Positions 32,774 through 42,644 are shown, counted from the stretch's first letter. The stretch: DNA of 64,000 nucleotides from Nocardioidaceae bacterium (GCA_020636935.1 JACJWW010000002.1:1-64000); one strand, 5' to 3'. Notes: a model not told the origin generated them from the sequence alone. Made by a program: numbers and translations.

Positions 32774-35595
32774 TCAACCATTGAGGAGTAGGCGACAACA
32801 CCTCGTCTCACCGAGGTGATCAAGTCATTGCAGACCGCCCTCATCTGTTTGTCGGGCGATGCTTGAGCCACTTGCCCGGCCAGGTCAACGATCTGCTTGA
32901 CCCATCTGACGAAGTCCCCGGCTGCCAAGTCACACAGATCCAAGACCTCCTCCAACTCCGCACCCCGAGACCATTGATAAATGGCGGCTACGAGCCCCAG
33001 ATCAGGCTGGCGCAACTGCGCAAGATCGTGTTGCCGCTCGAGATCTAGCAGATTGTCGGCCAGTTCGGACAAGCCTTCGAGCACCATGCGCAACTGAGCC
33101 GTAGGCAGATGCGCTGGCGAATCACCTTCAGGTTTGCGTGCTTGATAGACCAATGTTGACAAGACCGCGGCCAACGAAGGCGCATCCAAGGTCGACCATG
33201 ACTTGTTTCGCAGACTCTCGGCGATGAGCAGGTCGAGGTCGGTGTAGATGCGCATCAGCGACTTGCCGTTTGGGCTCACCTGGAGCTCGCCTTGGTGTGC
33301 TTGGAGATAGCCCAAAGAGAGCAGCACTTCGCAGATGCGGTCAAAGCGCCGGGCGATGGTGTTCGTGCGTCGTTCGATGCGCAGACGGATGGTTTCTGCG
33401 TCTCGATTCAATTTGTGCCAGCGTTCAGCCCAACGGGCGTGGTCTTCGCGGTCGACACATGAATGACAGGGATGTTGCCGAAGCCGCATCCTGAGTTCGT
33501 CGATCTCGCCCTGCTCTCCGGAGTCTCTGGCCCTGTGCACCCGCCTGGCCTCGACGGGCACCAGAGTCTTTGTCCGCTGTCTCAGCGCACTGGCCAGGTC
33601 TCTGCGTGAGCCCGGATTTCGACCATTGAAGCTCTTTGGCACGCGCATCTTGGTCAGCGCCTCGACAGGAGTCTGGAAATCCACCAAGCTCAGCCGTCGA
33701 GCCTGTCGCTCCATAGTCAGCACATAGGGCCGTGGCCCATCGCGCTCACCACCACTATCTGGATCGATCACGACGGCATATCCGGCAAAACGCCCTGATG
33801 GCACCATGATCACATCGCCGCGCTTCAGGCCAAGGAGCGAGTCGATGACGGCATCACGCTGATCCAGCCTGCGGCGTTTGGCGCCAGTCTTCTCAGCCTC
33901 CTTGAGGCTATTGCGGAGCGCGGCGTACTCCGTGAAGTCGCCCTGGGAGCAGACCATGGCCTCGGCATAGCCTGCCAGCGCCTCATCGCTCTTGCGCAAC
34001 TGCCGAGCCAGGCCAACGACCGCGCGGTCGGCCTGGAACTGGGCAAAAGATGACTCCAGAAGCTGTCTGGCGCGCTCACGGCCAAATTGGGCGACCAGAT
34101 TGACCGACATGTTGTAGGTGGGCCTGAAGGAAGACTTCAACGGATACGTGCGTGTTGAAGCCAGCCCGGCGACTGACTTGGGGTCCATCCCCTGTTGCCA
34201 GAGCACGACGCCATGTCCTTCGACATCAATCCCCCGGCGCCCAGCCCTCCCAGTCAGTTGGGTGTACTCCCCTGGCGTGATGTCTGCGTGGGTCTCGCCA
34301 TTCCATTTGGACAATTTCTCGAGTACGACGGATCTGGCCGGCATGTTGACCCCGAGCGCGAGGGTCTCGGTGGCAAAGACCACTTTGCACAGGCCGAGCG
34401 CGAAGAGTTCTTCTACGCACTCCTTGAATGTGGGCAGCATCCCCGCATGATGAGCAGCGATCCCGCGGCTGAGACCGTCAAGGAAGTCGTAATAGCCAAG
34501 GGCATCCAGATCAGCAGGAGCAAGCTCGCGACAGCGAGCCTCCACAATCTTGACGATCTCGTCGCGTTGTTCGGGCGTGGTCAGCCGTAGTCGAGAGCTC
34601 AGACACTGCTGGACCGCAGCCTCGCATCCAGCTCGACTGAAGATGAAGACGATCGCTGGCAAGAGACCTTGGCGATCCAACAACTCCACGACCTCGACCC
34701 GACTGGGCACCCAGACCCTGCGGCCATTCCCAACATTGCGACCCCGATTGCTCTGCCCCCGATTGGTCTGGCCACGTCCGGAGCGAGGAGTGCGCCGATC
34801 ACGCATCTGACGAGATGCCCAGTCATCACGAGCAACCCTTTGCAACTCAGGATTCACCTTTTGTTGGTCGGGGCTCTCGTGGGCATCGTCGTCGGCGAAC
34901 AGATCGAGGAGCCGACGGCCGACCACCACGTGCTGATAGAGAGGCACCGGCCTGGTCTCTTCGACGATGGTCACGGTCTCACCCCTGACCGTCTCAAGCC
35001 ACTCGCCGAACTCTTCTGCATTGGACACTGTCGCGCTCAACGCCGCAATGGACACTGAGTCCGGCAGATGGATGATCACTTCTTCCCAGACGGCTCCCCG
35101 CGAACGATCCGCGAGATAGTGCACTTCGTCCAGCACGACATAGCGCAAGTCGTTGAGGCTCCGGGAGCCTGCATAGAGCATGTTGCGAAGCACCTCGGTG
35201 GTCATCACGACGATGGGTGCCTCGGAATTGATGGCATTGTCGCCGGTCAACAAGCCGACTTGCTCTGGCCCGTGTCGCTGCACCAACTCGGCGTATTTTT
35301 GATTTGACAGTGCCTTTATCGGTGTGGTGTAGAAGCACTTGTCACCGGTCGCCAAGGCCAGGTGCGCGGCAAACTCCCCCACAACGGTCTTGCCCGCGCC
35401 TGTCGGTGCAGCCACCAAGACTGACCGGCCTGACTCCAAGACTTCGCAGCCGCGGACCTGAAATCCATCAAGAGCAAACGCGTGCTCGCCCCTGAAATCG
35501 GCCAAATGGGGGTATTGCGCCCGCTGACGGCTTTGCGCATAGCGCTCAGCAGGACTCGGGTCAGTTGTTTCCCCTGCGGGCCCTTGAGCGTTCAT
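32770..35595 (-). CDS. helY: Superfamily 2 DEAD/DExH helicase HelY
   Basis: Ski2/Mtr4-like RNA helicase of 941 residues. Motif I is APTGAGKTVVGEFAAH, motif II DEVH, motif III LSATVSN, and motif VI QLTGRAGRRGID; the C-terminal region carries the DSHCT domain (ICEVLLSLGYLQAHQG). It is the actinobacterial HelY next to tatC (Rv2092c), with a presumed role in RNA processing. An Arg/Gly/Asn-rich loop (SGRGQTNRGQSNRGRNVGNG) near residue 275 is a low-complexity insertion that may bind RNA. It is the last gene of the leftward run from ARC. Confidence 0.93.
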   Translation of the reverse strand: MNAQGPAGETTDPSPAERYAQSRQRAQYPHLADFRGEHAFALDGFQVRGCEVLESGRSVLVAAPTGAGKTVVGEFAAHLALATGDKCFYTTPIKALSNQKYAELVQRHGPEQVGLLTGDNAINSEAPIVVMTTEVLRNMLYAGSRSLNDLRYVVLDEVHYLADRSRGAVWEEVIIHLPDSVSIAALSATVSNAEEFGEWLETVRGETVTIVEETRPVPLYQHVVVGRRLLDLFADDDAHESPDQQKVNPELQRVARDDWASRQMRDRRTPRSGRGQTNRGQSNRGRNVGNGRRVWVPSRVEVVELLDRQGLLPAIVFIFSRAGCEAAVQQCLSSRLRLTTPEQRDEIVKIVEARCRELAPADLDALGYYDFLDGLSRGIAAHHAGMLPTFKECVEELFALGLCKVVFATETLALGVNMPARSVVLEKLSKWNGETHADITPGEYTQLTGRAGRRGIDVEGHGVVLWQQGMDPKSVAGLASTRTYPLKSSFRPTYNMSVNLVAQFGRERARQLLESSFAQFQADRAVVGLARQLRKSDEALAGYAEAMVCSQGDFTEYAALRNSLKEAEKTGAKRRRLDQRDAVIDSLLGLKRGDVIMVPSGRFAGYAVVIDPDSGGERDGPRPYVLTMERQARRLSLVDFQTPVEALTKMRVPKSFNGRNPGSRRDLASALRQRTKTLVPVEARRVHRARDSGEQGEIDELRMRLRQHPCHSCVDREDHARWAERWHKLNRDAETIRLRIERRTNTIARRFDRICEVLLSLGYLQAHQGELQVSPNGKSLMRIYTDLDLLIAESLRNKSWSTLDAPSLAAVLSTLVYQARKPEGDSPAHLPTAQLRMVLEGLSELADNLLDLERQHDLAQLRQPDLGLVAAIYQWSRGAELEEVLDLCDLAAGDFVRWVKQIVDLAGQVAQASPDKQMRAVCNDLITSVRRGVVAYSSMVD

Positions 35596-35601
35596 CGAGC
35601 T

Positions 35602-36447
35602 CTACAGGGGTGATTGTTCATCATCAGCCCAATCGGGGTTGAGATCTCTACGTCTACCTCTACGTCGATCAATGAGACGAGCAATCACCTCAGAGGCCAT
35701 CATCAAGATGACCATGGGGATGGCCAGGAAGAGCATTGAGAAGGGGTCTGTTGAAGGTGTGGCGACGGCAGCAAACACGAACACGGCCAAGATGATCCAG
35801 GTGCGATATTGCTTCAACTGTTGACCAGACAAGATCCCGGCAAGACTCAACAGCACCACAAATACCGGGATCTCGAAGGAAACCCCGAAAACGATCAGGG
35901 TACGGGTGAAGAAGGAGAAGTACTCATTGAAGTCGACCAGGCTCTTCACATAGTCAGGAGTGAAGCCGATCAACACTTGGAGTGCCTTGGGCATGGTCAT
36001 GTACCCAACGAATACTCCGAAAAGAAATAGGGGCCCCGCGATTGCGGCGAAGAGATAGCTCCATCTGCGTTCGTTCTTGTGCAGGGCTGGAAGCACGAAT
36101 CCCCAGATCTCAGCAAGCCACCAAGGACTTGCGATCAACAATCCAGCCAGTCCGCAAAGCTTCAGCTGGAGCAAGATCGGCCCGCCCACACCCGAAATGA
36201 TCAGCTCGCTGTCGGTCTTCTTTCCCAGTGCCTGCATCGCTTGGTGATAGGGGTGGGTGATCACGTCTCGGATCGGCGTGTAGAAGAAGAACGCCACGAT
36301 TACGCAAACGATGATCACGACCATGCTGCGCAGGATGCGAGCACGCAATTCGCGAAAATGGTCTACGAGCGCCATCCGTCCATCTGCGCCGACCGGAGCT
36401 TGAGGTGATGCCCTGAACCAAGCCAGGGCATTTGAAAGTGAGGCCAC
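35602..36447 (-). CDS. tatC: Twin-arginine translocase subunit TatC
   Basis: Core of the Tat pathway that recognises twin-arginine signal peptides of folded proteins. 281 residues with six membrane segments. The N-terminal motif VDHFRELRARIL holds the conserved Glu used in signal recognition, and FVLPALHKNERRWSYLF the periplasmic loop motif. The C-terminal tail is basic then acidic (DRRRGRRRDLN, DDEQSPL). It lies 10 bases after tatA and 6 before helY, one transcription unit. No tatB is in the cluster, as in many actinobacteria. Confidence 0.95.
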   Translation of the reverse strand: MASLSNALAWFRASPQAPVGADGRMALVDHFRELRARILRSMVVIIVCVIVAFFFYTPIRDVITHPYHQAMQALGKKTDSELIISGVGGPILLQLKLCGLAGLLIASPWWLAEIWGFVLPALHKNERRWSYLFAAIAGPLFLFGVFVGYMTMPKALQVLIGFTPDYVKSLVDFNEYFSFFTRTLIVFGVSFEIPVFVVLLSLAGILSGQQLKQYRTWIILAVFVFAAVATPSTDPFSMLFLAIPMVILMMASEVIARLIDRRRGRRRDLNPDWADDEQSPL

Positions 36448-36457
36448 GCCCTAGTCG

Positions 36458-36730
36458 TCAGGCTTCAGGATTTGCAGAACGCTCCGCGTCAGGTTGGCCC
36501 TGGCCGGGGCCGGCGTCCTTCTTGGACTCGAGCTCGGAGGCCGAGTCTGGTTGATCTTCATCGTCGTTGAGCACACCCTTGGTCTCAGCCTTGAAGATCC
36601 GAATGGCCCGACCGCTGCCTCGCGCCAGATCTGGCAGCTTGGATGCACCGAATAGCAACACGATGACAGCGAAGATGATCAGGAGTTCAGTAGGCCCCAA
36701 GCCTAAGGCCAACGGGATCGGCGTGCTCAT
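36458..36730 (-). CDS. tatA: Sec-independent translocase protein TatA
   Basis: 90 residues: one membrane helix near the N-terminus (GPTELLIIFAVIVLLFGASK), the hinge and amphipathic helix (LPDLARGSGRAIRIFKAE), then an acidic soluble tail with Asp/Glu and Gly/Gln repeats. It forms the protein-conducting assembly with TatC. The start overlaps the pafC stop by ATGA, so the regulator and the translocase are translationally coupled. Confidence 0.95.
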   Translation of the reverse strand: MSTPIPLALGLGPTELLIIFAVIVLLFGASKLPDLARGSGRAIRIFKAETKGVLNDDEDQPDSASELESKKDAGPGQGQPDAERSANPEA

Positions 36731-37743
36731 GACAGATTGCCTTTCGTGGAGGACTGCTCGCCCTTTGCGGGGCCACTACCAATGCTATCCCCCACCAGGT
36801 CGTATTGGGCACGGGCACGCCTGGTGACCTGCTTGAGCCGCTGAGCCAGAGCTATGGGCTCAATGATCACGCCACCGCCACCCAAGCGGGCCATCTGTTG
36901 GATCAGCCAGTCCTCACTCACCAGTGGAAGCACGACACGAAGATGTCCGTCAGGGAGGGTTTGGGAGCTGATAGTTGGGTGATAGTCGATGAACCAAGCC
37001 GCGTCGGGAGACAATTCGATTACCGCTTCTGGAGCCTGCATCATTTCAAATAGGTCTGCGGGGTCGCGCTCTCGAGGCAACAGGTCAGCGCCAGTGCACT
37101 CCTCGCCAGTCAACGCAAGGTCACTCATGCGGTCCAATCTGAACGAACGCCGAGCACCGGCTTGATGACACCAGGCATCCAGATATCGGGCACCGTCTCT
37201 GGTGAAGACTTCTACCGGGTCGACACGTCGTCTCGAGAGCTCGTCACGCGAGTCAACCAGATATTCCATGTCAATGGTTTTGCGTTCGGCGATTGCACGT
37301 TGCAAGACCGAGATGACATCAAGAGCTTGAGATTGGGCCAAGACCTCGGCTTGGGCAGGTACGTCACCACTTGCTTCTCGCAGCTTGGTGATGGTCTGCT
37401 CAATAATCGCTTCGGTTTCGCTGTTGTCTTCTTTGGGAATGAGTTCTAGTGCCACCAAGAGTGCACTGACCTCTGAGCGGGTCAGCCTCATCGGGCGAGC
37501 GAGGAAATCCGCATTGCCCAGGTGGACCACGCCCGTGGGGTCGGCCTCCAAGACGTCAATATTGATGTCGATGAAACTTGAGAAATATGCAGATGGCCCG
37601 ACGTACCACAGCGTCTTGAGGTCTTTCATGATCTGAGCCGGAGAACAAGCGAACTCAGCAGCGAGTTCGTTGACTGAGAGCCGGGTGTGCTGAAGTAGCG
37701 GGACCATCGCCAGGAGTCTAGGAACCTGATCTGCACTGCTCAT
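36727..37743 (-). CDS. pafC: WYL-domain transcriptional regulator PafC
   Basis: 338 residues. An N-terminal helix-turn-helix (LPLLQHTRLSVNELAAEFAC) is followed by the WYL sensor domain (about 150-215, RKTIDMEYLVD, RDGARYLDAWCHQAGARRSF) and a WCX extension. PafB and PafC act together as a LexA-independent activator of DNA-damage genes and bind single-stranded DNA through WYL, as shown in mycobacteria. It overlaps pafB upstream and tatA downstream by ATGA. The WYL triad is not strictly kept (YLD), as is common in PafC. Confidence 0.92.
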   Translation of the reverse strand: MSSADQVPRLLAMVPLLQHTRLSVNELAAEFACSPAQIMKDLKTLWYVGPSAYFSSFIDINIDVLEADPTGVVHLGNADFLARPMRLTRSEVSALLVALELIPKEDNSETEAIIEQTITKLREASGDVPAQAEVLAQSQALDVISVLQRAIAERKTIDMEYLVDSRDELSRRRVDPVEVFTRDGARYLDAWCHQAGARRSFRLDRMSDLALTGEECTGADLLPRERDPADLFEMMQAPEAVIELSPDAAWFIDYHPTISSQTLPDGHLRVVLPLVSEDWLIQQMARLGGGGVIIEPIALAQRLKQVTRRARAQYDLVGDSIGSGPAKGEQSSTKGNLS

Positions 37744-38717
37744 GACGTCTTGCCTCCAGCGATCTGGTCGAGTCGTGCCATGACCTCATTGCGCAACGCC
37801 TCCGGAGCCTCGAGGATGACGCGATCACCTTGAGCAAGGATCTCCGCCATCAATGCCTCCTGTTGGGAATACGGCAGCGTGAGACGATCCCAGCTGCCGA
37901 TTTCGTCTTCCCAAACACACTCCTCGATCTCCTCGGCCCTGCGCCTCAATGAGTTTGCGGATCCAACACGGGCAAGTACCAATGCCATTCCAACAGTCGG
38001 CTGAGGAGCTAGTCTGCGAGTCGCTTCGTCGATCACGGACTCAGATGGCAACGTGTAGGTCGCGTGCCGTTTGTCAGTGCTTACGTCACCGATGATCCGA
38101 GACAATCGGAAAACCCGCGCCTCGCCACGCGCCAAGTCATGGCCGACGACATACCAACGCCCATATATCGAAAACATCCGCCACGGTTCGACCGTACGCC
38201 GTTCAGGCACTTGGCCGGGGCGTTGATAGTCGAAGGTGATCGCCGAGCGGGCGTCAGTGGCCTGCCAAACGTGCACGAAGGCTGGTTCGTCAGTTGGCAC
38301 CTCAGATTGCAGGTCTGCGAGTTGCCCCAACTGGATTGGCACGCCGGCTGACCTGAGTTTGCGCAGTGCCGCAGCACTGGTGTCACTCAACTCATTGCTG
38401 GACCAAGCATTGGCAGCAACCCCGATGAGCGCAACTTCCTCAGCAGTGAACTCGATGGGCGGCAGCTCATAGGCGCCTCTTGAGACGCGATAGCCCACGT
38501 CGTCCGCGAAGGCTTCGTCCAACTTCGACAGTTCGAGCGGGATCCCAAACTTCTTGAGCTCTTCCTTGTCACGCTCAAATGTCTTTTCAAAGGCCACGTC
38601 ACTGAGTGCTCGATAGTCTTCCAAGGATTCACGGATCTGCGCCTTCGTCAGGTGATGGCGTGAGACCAACAACATCACCATGAGATTCATCAAGCGTTCG
38701 GACTTCTTCTGGGTCAC
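37740..38717 (-). CDS. pafB: WYL-domain transcriptional regulator PafB
   Basis: 325 residues. N-terminal winged helix (TQKKSERLMNLMVMLLVSRH), the WYL domain (RSAITFDYQRPGQVPERRT, RMFSIYGRWYVVGHDLARGE, with WYV matching WYL) and a WCX domain. It partners PafC in the DNA-damage response. GTG 38717 is chosen because GGGGGAA stands 7 bases upstream and the family N-terminus (T-x-K-x-x-E-R) begins there; the frame is open to 38942 but that part overlaps the FKBP gene and is unlike the family. Its stop overlaps the pafC start. Confidence 0.92.
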   Translation of the reverse strand: MTQKKSERLMNLMVMLLVSRHHLTKAQIRESLEDYRALSDVAFEKTFERDKEELKKFGIPLELSKLDEAFADDVGYRVSRGAYELPPIEFTAEEVALIGVAANAWSSNELSDTSAAALRKLRSAGVPIQLGQLADLQSEVPTDEPAFVHVWQATDARSAITFDYQRPGQVPERRTVEPWRMFSIYGRWYVVGHDLARGEARVFRLSRIIGDVSTDKRHATYTLPSESVIDEATRRLAPQPTVGMALVLARVGSANSLRRRAEEIEECVWEDEIGSWDRLTLPYSQQEALMAEILAQGDRVILEAPEALRNEVMARLDQIAGGKTS

Positions 38718-38730
38718 GTCTACTTCCCCC

Positions 38731-39672
38731 TCAACCGACGCCCAAGACGTCAACCAGATAGACCAAATGTCTCCCGCCCTTGCCCGGGCTTGCCCCTGAC
38801 TCGATCGGCACCCGGACCAGAACTCGGCTGCCCTGTGCCGCGCCGAGGATAGCCTTTTGCCAGTCCTGGAGCCCTCCGGCCGAGTCAAAGATGTAGCTCT
38901 GCGCGGGATTCGACCAGGTCGTCTCGTCCGGCGATTTCGCACCCCACCTTTGTTTCAGATAGTGCAGCGCCACGATATTGCCAACCTTGATCTTCGGGCC
39001 TTCACCTTCGATGAGCACCTTGACCTGGGCTTGTCTGGGCCGCGGCCTCTTTGTTGTGAACTGCAGACGCTGAGGGATTGAACCGGCCAACTCCACTGTT
39101 GGCCATTGCCTGCCCGGCGGCTCTTCACGCCCGACCGCTTGAGGCAATATTTCACTGGGTGGCACCCCCATGACATCGACCACCATCACCATCGGATCTC
39201 CAGCGTCTACGCCGTATTGCGGTGCTCCCGCCGCTCCGAAGGCATCCTCGCTGGTTGCCTCGATCAGCAGTCGGTCACCACCATGTGCGCCTTGCAAGGC
39301 CTGTTGAACCACCGGGAACAACGCCTCAGAGTTGGGTGTGGTGGCCATGGGATGATGGCCCTCGTCATAGGTGCTCAACGCCAACTCGCCAGTGCGCCCA
39401 TTCACCATGGTGAGGTTGACTACAACCGACTCGCCATTCTGCACTGGTCCGCCATCACCATGAATGACGGTTGAATGCTCAGACTTCGTCAAGTCCAGTG
39501 GAGCTGAAAAGTCCAGTTTTGGTAGTTGCCCGAAATCTCCGGTCACCGAGACTGGCTTGGTCTTGCTCTCATGCTGAGCCTGCTGCGCTCCGCAGGCACT
39601 GCTCAAGGCAAGAGCCACCGCAACGACCAGTGCAGGCAAATATCCCCGTATCCACATTGGCGCTTGTGTCAC
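38731..39672 (-). CDS. FKBP-type peptidyl-prolyl isomerase lipoprotein with two FKBP-like domains
   Basis: 313 residues. Lipoprotein signal (LPALVVAVALALSSACGA, lipobox SSAC) then two FKBP-like modules: residues about 75-180 (GESVVVNLTMVNGRTGELA, GGDRLLIEATSEDAFGAAG) and 215-310 (KIKVGNIVALHYLKQRWG, LQDWQKAILGAAQGSRVLVR). The second keeps more of the FKBP active-site pattern. It acts outside the membrane in protein folding. GTG 39672 overlaps the pafA stop (GTGA), so it is coupled to it; ATG 39657 is an alternative. An FKBP gene between pafA and pafB is also known from Streptomyces. Confidence 0.85.
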   Translation of the reverse strand: MTQAPMWIRGYLPALVVAVALALSSACGAQQAQHESKTKPVSVTGDFGQLPKLDFSAPLDLTKSEHSTVIHGDGGPVQNGESVVVNLTMVNGRTGELALSTYDEGHHPMATTPNSEALFPVVQQALQGAHGGDRLLIEATSEDAFGAAGAPQYGVDAGDPMVMVVDVMGVPPSEILPQAVGREEPPGRQWPTVELAGSIPQRLQFTTKRPRPRQAQVKVLIEGEGPKIKVGNIVALHYLKQRWGAKSPDETTWSNPAQSYIFDSAGGLQDWQKAILGAAQGSRVLVRVPIESGASPGKGGRHLVYLVDVLGVG

Positions 39673-41030
39673 ATCCCGGCAATCAGTCGTTCGACCCGTT
39701 CGTCGTGCGACCGGAACGGGTCCTTGCACAAGACGGTACGTTGCGCTTGGTCATTGAGTTTGAGGTGCACCCAGTCAACGGTGAAGTCACGACGCCTCTC
39801 CTGAGCCTTCTTAATGAACTCCCCACGCAGTCTGGCGCGGGTCGTCTGTGGTGGCACGGTCTTGGCCGTGAAGGAGGCAAGGTCGGTGGTGACCCGGGCC
39901 ACGGCACCGCGCTTCTCCAAGAGGTAATAGAGGCCACGGTCACGGTGAATGTCGTGATAGGCGAGGTCGAGTTGGGCGACTCTGGGATGCTCAAGGGGCA
40001 ATCCGTGAGTCTCGCGATATCGCTCGATCAATCGGTACTTGATCACCCAGTCGATCTCCCGCTCGACCATTGACAAGTCATCAGAGCCCACGGCCTTCAA
40101 AGTGCGCTCCCACAGGTCGAGTACCGACTCGATCAATGGCGTCCGTAGTTGGCGTTGGTCAACGAACTCCAAGACCCTCGACAAATACTCGGCCTGAATG
40201 TCCCAGGCACTTGCCTCACGTCCATTGGCGAGTCGGACCAGTCTGCGTCCCGTCATGTCATGGGAGATCTCGCGGATGGCACGGATGGGATTTTCAAGAG
40301 TGAGGTCGCGCATTGTGACCCCCTCTTCGATCATGCGTAACACCAAGTCGCACGATGCCACTTTGAGCAAGGTCGTTGTCTCGCTCATGTTGGAGTCACC
40401 CACGATCACGTGCAGTCGCCGGAATCTCTCCGCGTCGGCATGGGGCTCGTCTCTGGTGTTGATGATCGGGCGAGATCGAGTGGTGGCAGACGAGACACCC
40501 TCCCAGATGTGCTCTGCGCGTTGACTGATTGAGTACGACGCACCGCGCGGTGTCTGGATCACCTTGCCCGCTCCGCAAATGAGTTGGCGGGTGACCAGGA
40601 AGGGGATCAGCATGTCGGCTATGCGGGAGAACTCTCCGGACCGTGACACCAAGTAGTTCTCGTGGCAGCCGTAGGAATTGCCAGCTGAATCAGTGTTGTT
40701 CTTGAACAGATAAATGTCACCGGAAATACCTTCATCGGCGAGACGTCGCTGGGCATCAACCAACAGACCTTCAAGGATCCGCTCGCCTGCCTTGTCATGG
40801 GCAACCAACTCCGTGAGGTCATCACACTCTGGCGTGGCGTATTCAGGGTGGCTCCCAACGTCGAGGTAGAGCCGGGCACCATTGCTCAAGAAGACATTGC
40901 TGGATCGACCCCAGCTGACCACTTTGCGGAAGAGATAGCGGGCCACCTCGTCGGGAGACAGCCTGCGCTGCCCATCGAAGGTGCACGTGACGCCGTACTC
41001 GTTCTCGATCCCGAATATCCGACGGTCCAC
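39669..41030 (-). CDS. pafA: Proteasome accessory factor A, Pup ligase PafA
   Basis: Attaches Pup through its C-terminal glutamate to lysines of target proteins, with ATP. 453 residues of the carboxylate-amine ligase (glutamine-synthetase-like) fold. The N-terminal motif IFGIENEYG supplies the ATP/metal Glu residues; GARLYLDVGSHPEYATPE has the catalytic Asp near 57; FKNNTDSAGNSYGCHENYL is another active-site stretch. Overall similarity to Dop shows common origin. The start is GTG 41030 with only a weak AGG upstream. The proteasome alpha gene lies 54 bases before it. Confidence 0.96.
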   Translation of the reverse strand: MDRRIFGIENEYGVTCTFDGQRRLSPDEVARYLFRKVVSWGRSSNVFLSNGARLYLDVGSHPEYATPECDDLTELVAHDKAGERILEGLLVDAQRRLADEGISGDIYLFKNNTDSAGNSYGCHENYLVSRSGEFSRIADMLIPFLVTRQLICGAGKVIQTPRGASYSISQRAEHIWEGVSSATTRSRPIINTRDEPHADAERFRRLHVIVGDSNMSETTTLLKVASCDLVLRMIEEGVTMRDLTLENPIRAIREISHDMTGRRLVRLANGREASAWDIQAEYLSRVLEFVDQRQLRTPLIESVLDLWERTLKAVGSDDLSMVEREIDWVIKYRLIERYRETHGLPLEHPRVAQLDLAYHDIHRDRGLYYLLEKRGAVARVTTDLASFTAKTVPPQTTRARLRGEFIKKAQERRRDFTVDWVHLKLNDQAQRTVLCKDPFRSHDERVERLIAGM

Positions 41031-41084
41031 CTGACCAGCCTATGTCTCAATCTGTCAAAAGGGGTCAGTTCACCAATCGAGTCG

Positions 41085-41795
41085 TCAGGAATCAGCGACC
41101 GGCTGAGCCAAGATGTCTGCCAGCAGGGTCTCCGGCACCCGTCTAAACTTGCGTGCTTGTGTCCGGGTGCGGTCCAGCACTGCCACCTCGAGTTGTTGGA
41201 ATGAGATCTCGCGATCACCTGCAGCTGAATGCCCAAGCGCCTGCACAGCCAACTTGATTGCCTCATCGATGGGCAGCTCTGGGCGGTGTCGGTCGTTGAG
41301 ATAGCCGGTGACTTCTTCAGCGGCGCCACCCATCACTGCAAAATCAGTCTCGTCAGCGACTTGCCCGTCAAAGGTGAGGCGAAAGATCTGGTCTTCCTCA
41401 GGTCGATCGCCGACCTCGGCCACGAATATCTCCACCTCATAGGGCTTCTCTCCCCCGCTTGAGAAGATCGACCCGAGTGTCTGGGCATAGGCATTGGCCA
41501 GGCCCCTTCCCGTCACGTCACGCCGGTCGTAGGAGTAGCCACGCATGTCTGCCAATCGGACCCCGGCAATCCGAAGATTCTCGAACTCGTTGTAGCGGCC
41601 AACTGCTGCGAAAGCGATCCGATCGTAGATCTCTGAGACCTTGTGCAAGGCATGTGATGGATTTTCGGAGACGAACAAGATCCCGTCTGCATAACGCATG
41701 CAGGCCACTGAGCGCCCTCTGGCGATGCCCTTTCGGGCAAAGTCGGCCCGATCCTTCATCAACTGCTCGGGTGATACGTAGAAAGGCATACTCAT
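41085..41795 (-). CDS. prcA: 20S proteasome subunit alpha
   Basis: Structural outer-ring subunit of the 20S core, 236 residues. The N-terminal MPFYVSPEQLMKDRADFARK forms the gate; the alpha-type pattern ARKGIARGRSVACMRYADGI follows, then the proteasome fold (VGRYNEFENLRIAGVRLADM). There is no N-terminal Thr nucleophile, as expected of alpha. ARC docks to this ring. It lies 9 bases after prcB, so both subunits come from one message. The first Met is uncertain: ATG 41795 or 41789. Confidence 0.95.
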   Translation of the reverse strand: MSMPFYVSPEQLMKDRADFARKGIARGRSVACMRYADGILFVSENPSHALHKVSEIYDRIAFAAVGRYNEFENLRIAGVRLADMRGYSYDRRDVTGRGLANAYAQTLGSIFSSGGEKPYEVEIFVAEVGDRPEEDQIFRLTFDGQVADETDFAVMGGAAEEVTGYLNDRHRPELPIDEAIKLAVQALGHSAAGDREISFQQLEVAVLDRTRTQARKFRRVPETLLADILAQPVADS

Positions 41796-41804
41796 GATTG
41801 ATTC

Positions 41805-42644
41805 CTAACGCAGCGGGGCAGCCGGACCATCGGGTCGGTTCATCCGAGCCGAAATGACTTGATCGGCGATCTGGGCCACTTCAAGATCAGGCATCCGGCG
41901 CTGACCTTCAGCAGTGATCACGTTGACCACCGGGAAGATCCGTCTGGTGAGATCGGGGCCGCCTGTGGCCGAGTCGTCGTCTGCGGCGTCGTACAGGGCC
42001 TGGATGACCGCAGTGACGCACTCTACTTCGCTCAGATCATCACGATAGAGCTTCTTGAGGGAGCCCCGTGCAAACACCGAACCGGACCCAACTGAGTGGA
42101 AGGAAGTCTCCTCATAACGACCACCAGTAACGTCGTAAGAGTAGATCCGACCCTTGAGCGTCGAGTTGTCAAAGCCGGCAAACAGGGGCACGACCGCAAG
42201 TCCTTGCATTGCCATCCCCAAGTTGCCTCGAATCAGTGCAGAGAGCCTGTTGGCCTTGCCATCCATGGACAACGTGGTGCCCTCGATCTTCTCGTAGTGC
42301 TCGAGCTCGACTTGGAAGAGGCGCACCATTTCGACCGCAATCCCAGCAGTGCCGGCGATCCCGACACACGAAAACTCATCGCCGGGAAAGACCTTCTCGA
42401 TGTCCCGTTGAGCAATCACATTGCCCATGGTGGCTCGCCGGTCGCCAGCCATCACCACACCACCGGCGAATGTGGCTGCCACGATGGTGGTCCCATGAGG
42501 CGCGAGCAGACTGGCATCACCAACAGGCAGGGTGTCCGCGGTCGGCAATACAGCAGGATTCACCTGCATCGCGAACTCCGCAAACGAAGGCAGTCCAGGT
42601 GTCAAATAGGCACTAGGTAGACGATCACCCACAGGTTGATTCAC
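41805..42644 (-). CDS. prcB: 20S proteasome subunit beta
   Basis: Catalytic subunit, 279 residues. A 51-residue propeptide ends in APHG, and maturation exposes Thr 52 (TTIVAATFAGGVVMAGDRR), the nucleophile; the Lys and Asp of the active site follow (DIEKVFPGDEFSCVGIAGT). The GTG start overlaps the pup stop codon (GTGA). Residues FADSR and similar propeptide motifs differ between species and are not diagnostic. The C-terminal tail is Pro/Ala-rich. Confidence 0.96.
   Translation of the reverse strand: MNQPVGDRLPSAYLTPGLPSFAEFAMQVNPAVLPTADTLPVGDASLLAPHGTTIVAATFAGGVVMAGDRRATMGNVIAQRDIEKVFPGDEFSCVGIAGTAGIAVEMVRLFQVELEHYEKIEGTTLSMDGKANRLSALIRGNLGMAMQGLAVVPLFAGFDNSTLKGRIYSYDVTGGRYEETSFHSVGSGSVFARGSLKKLYRDDLSEVECVTAVIQALYDAADDDSATGGPDLTRRIFPVVNVITAEGQRRMPDLEVAQIADQVISARMNRPDGPAAPLR

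Noticed and set aside
34820..34880. Low-complexity Arg/Gly/Asn stretch in helY as a sign of frameshift
   Set aside because: The frame continues on both sides with intact helicase motifs, so it is an insertion loop and not a break.
38718..38942. A 75-residue extension of pafB
   Set aside because: It overlaps the FKBP gene, is Arg-rich without family match, and a strong ribosome binding site marks GTG 38717.
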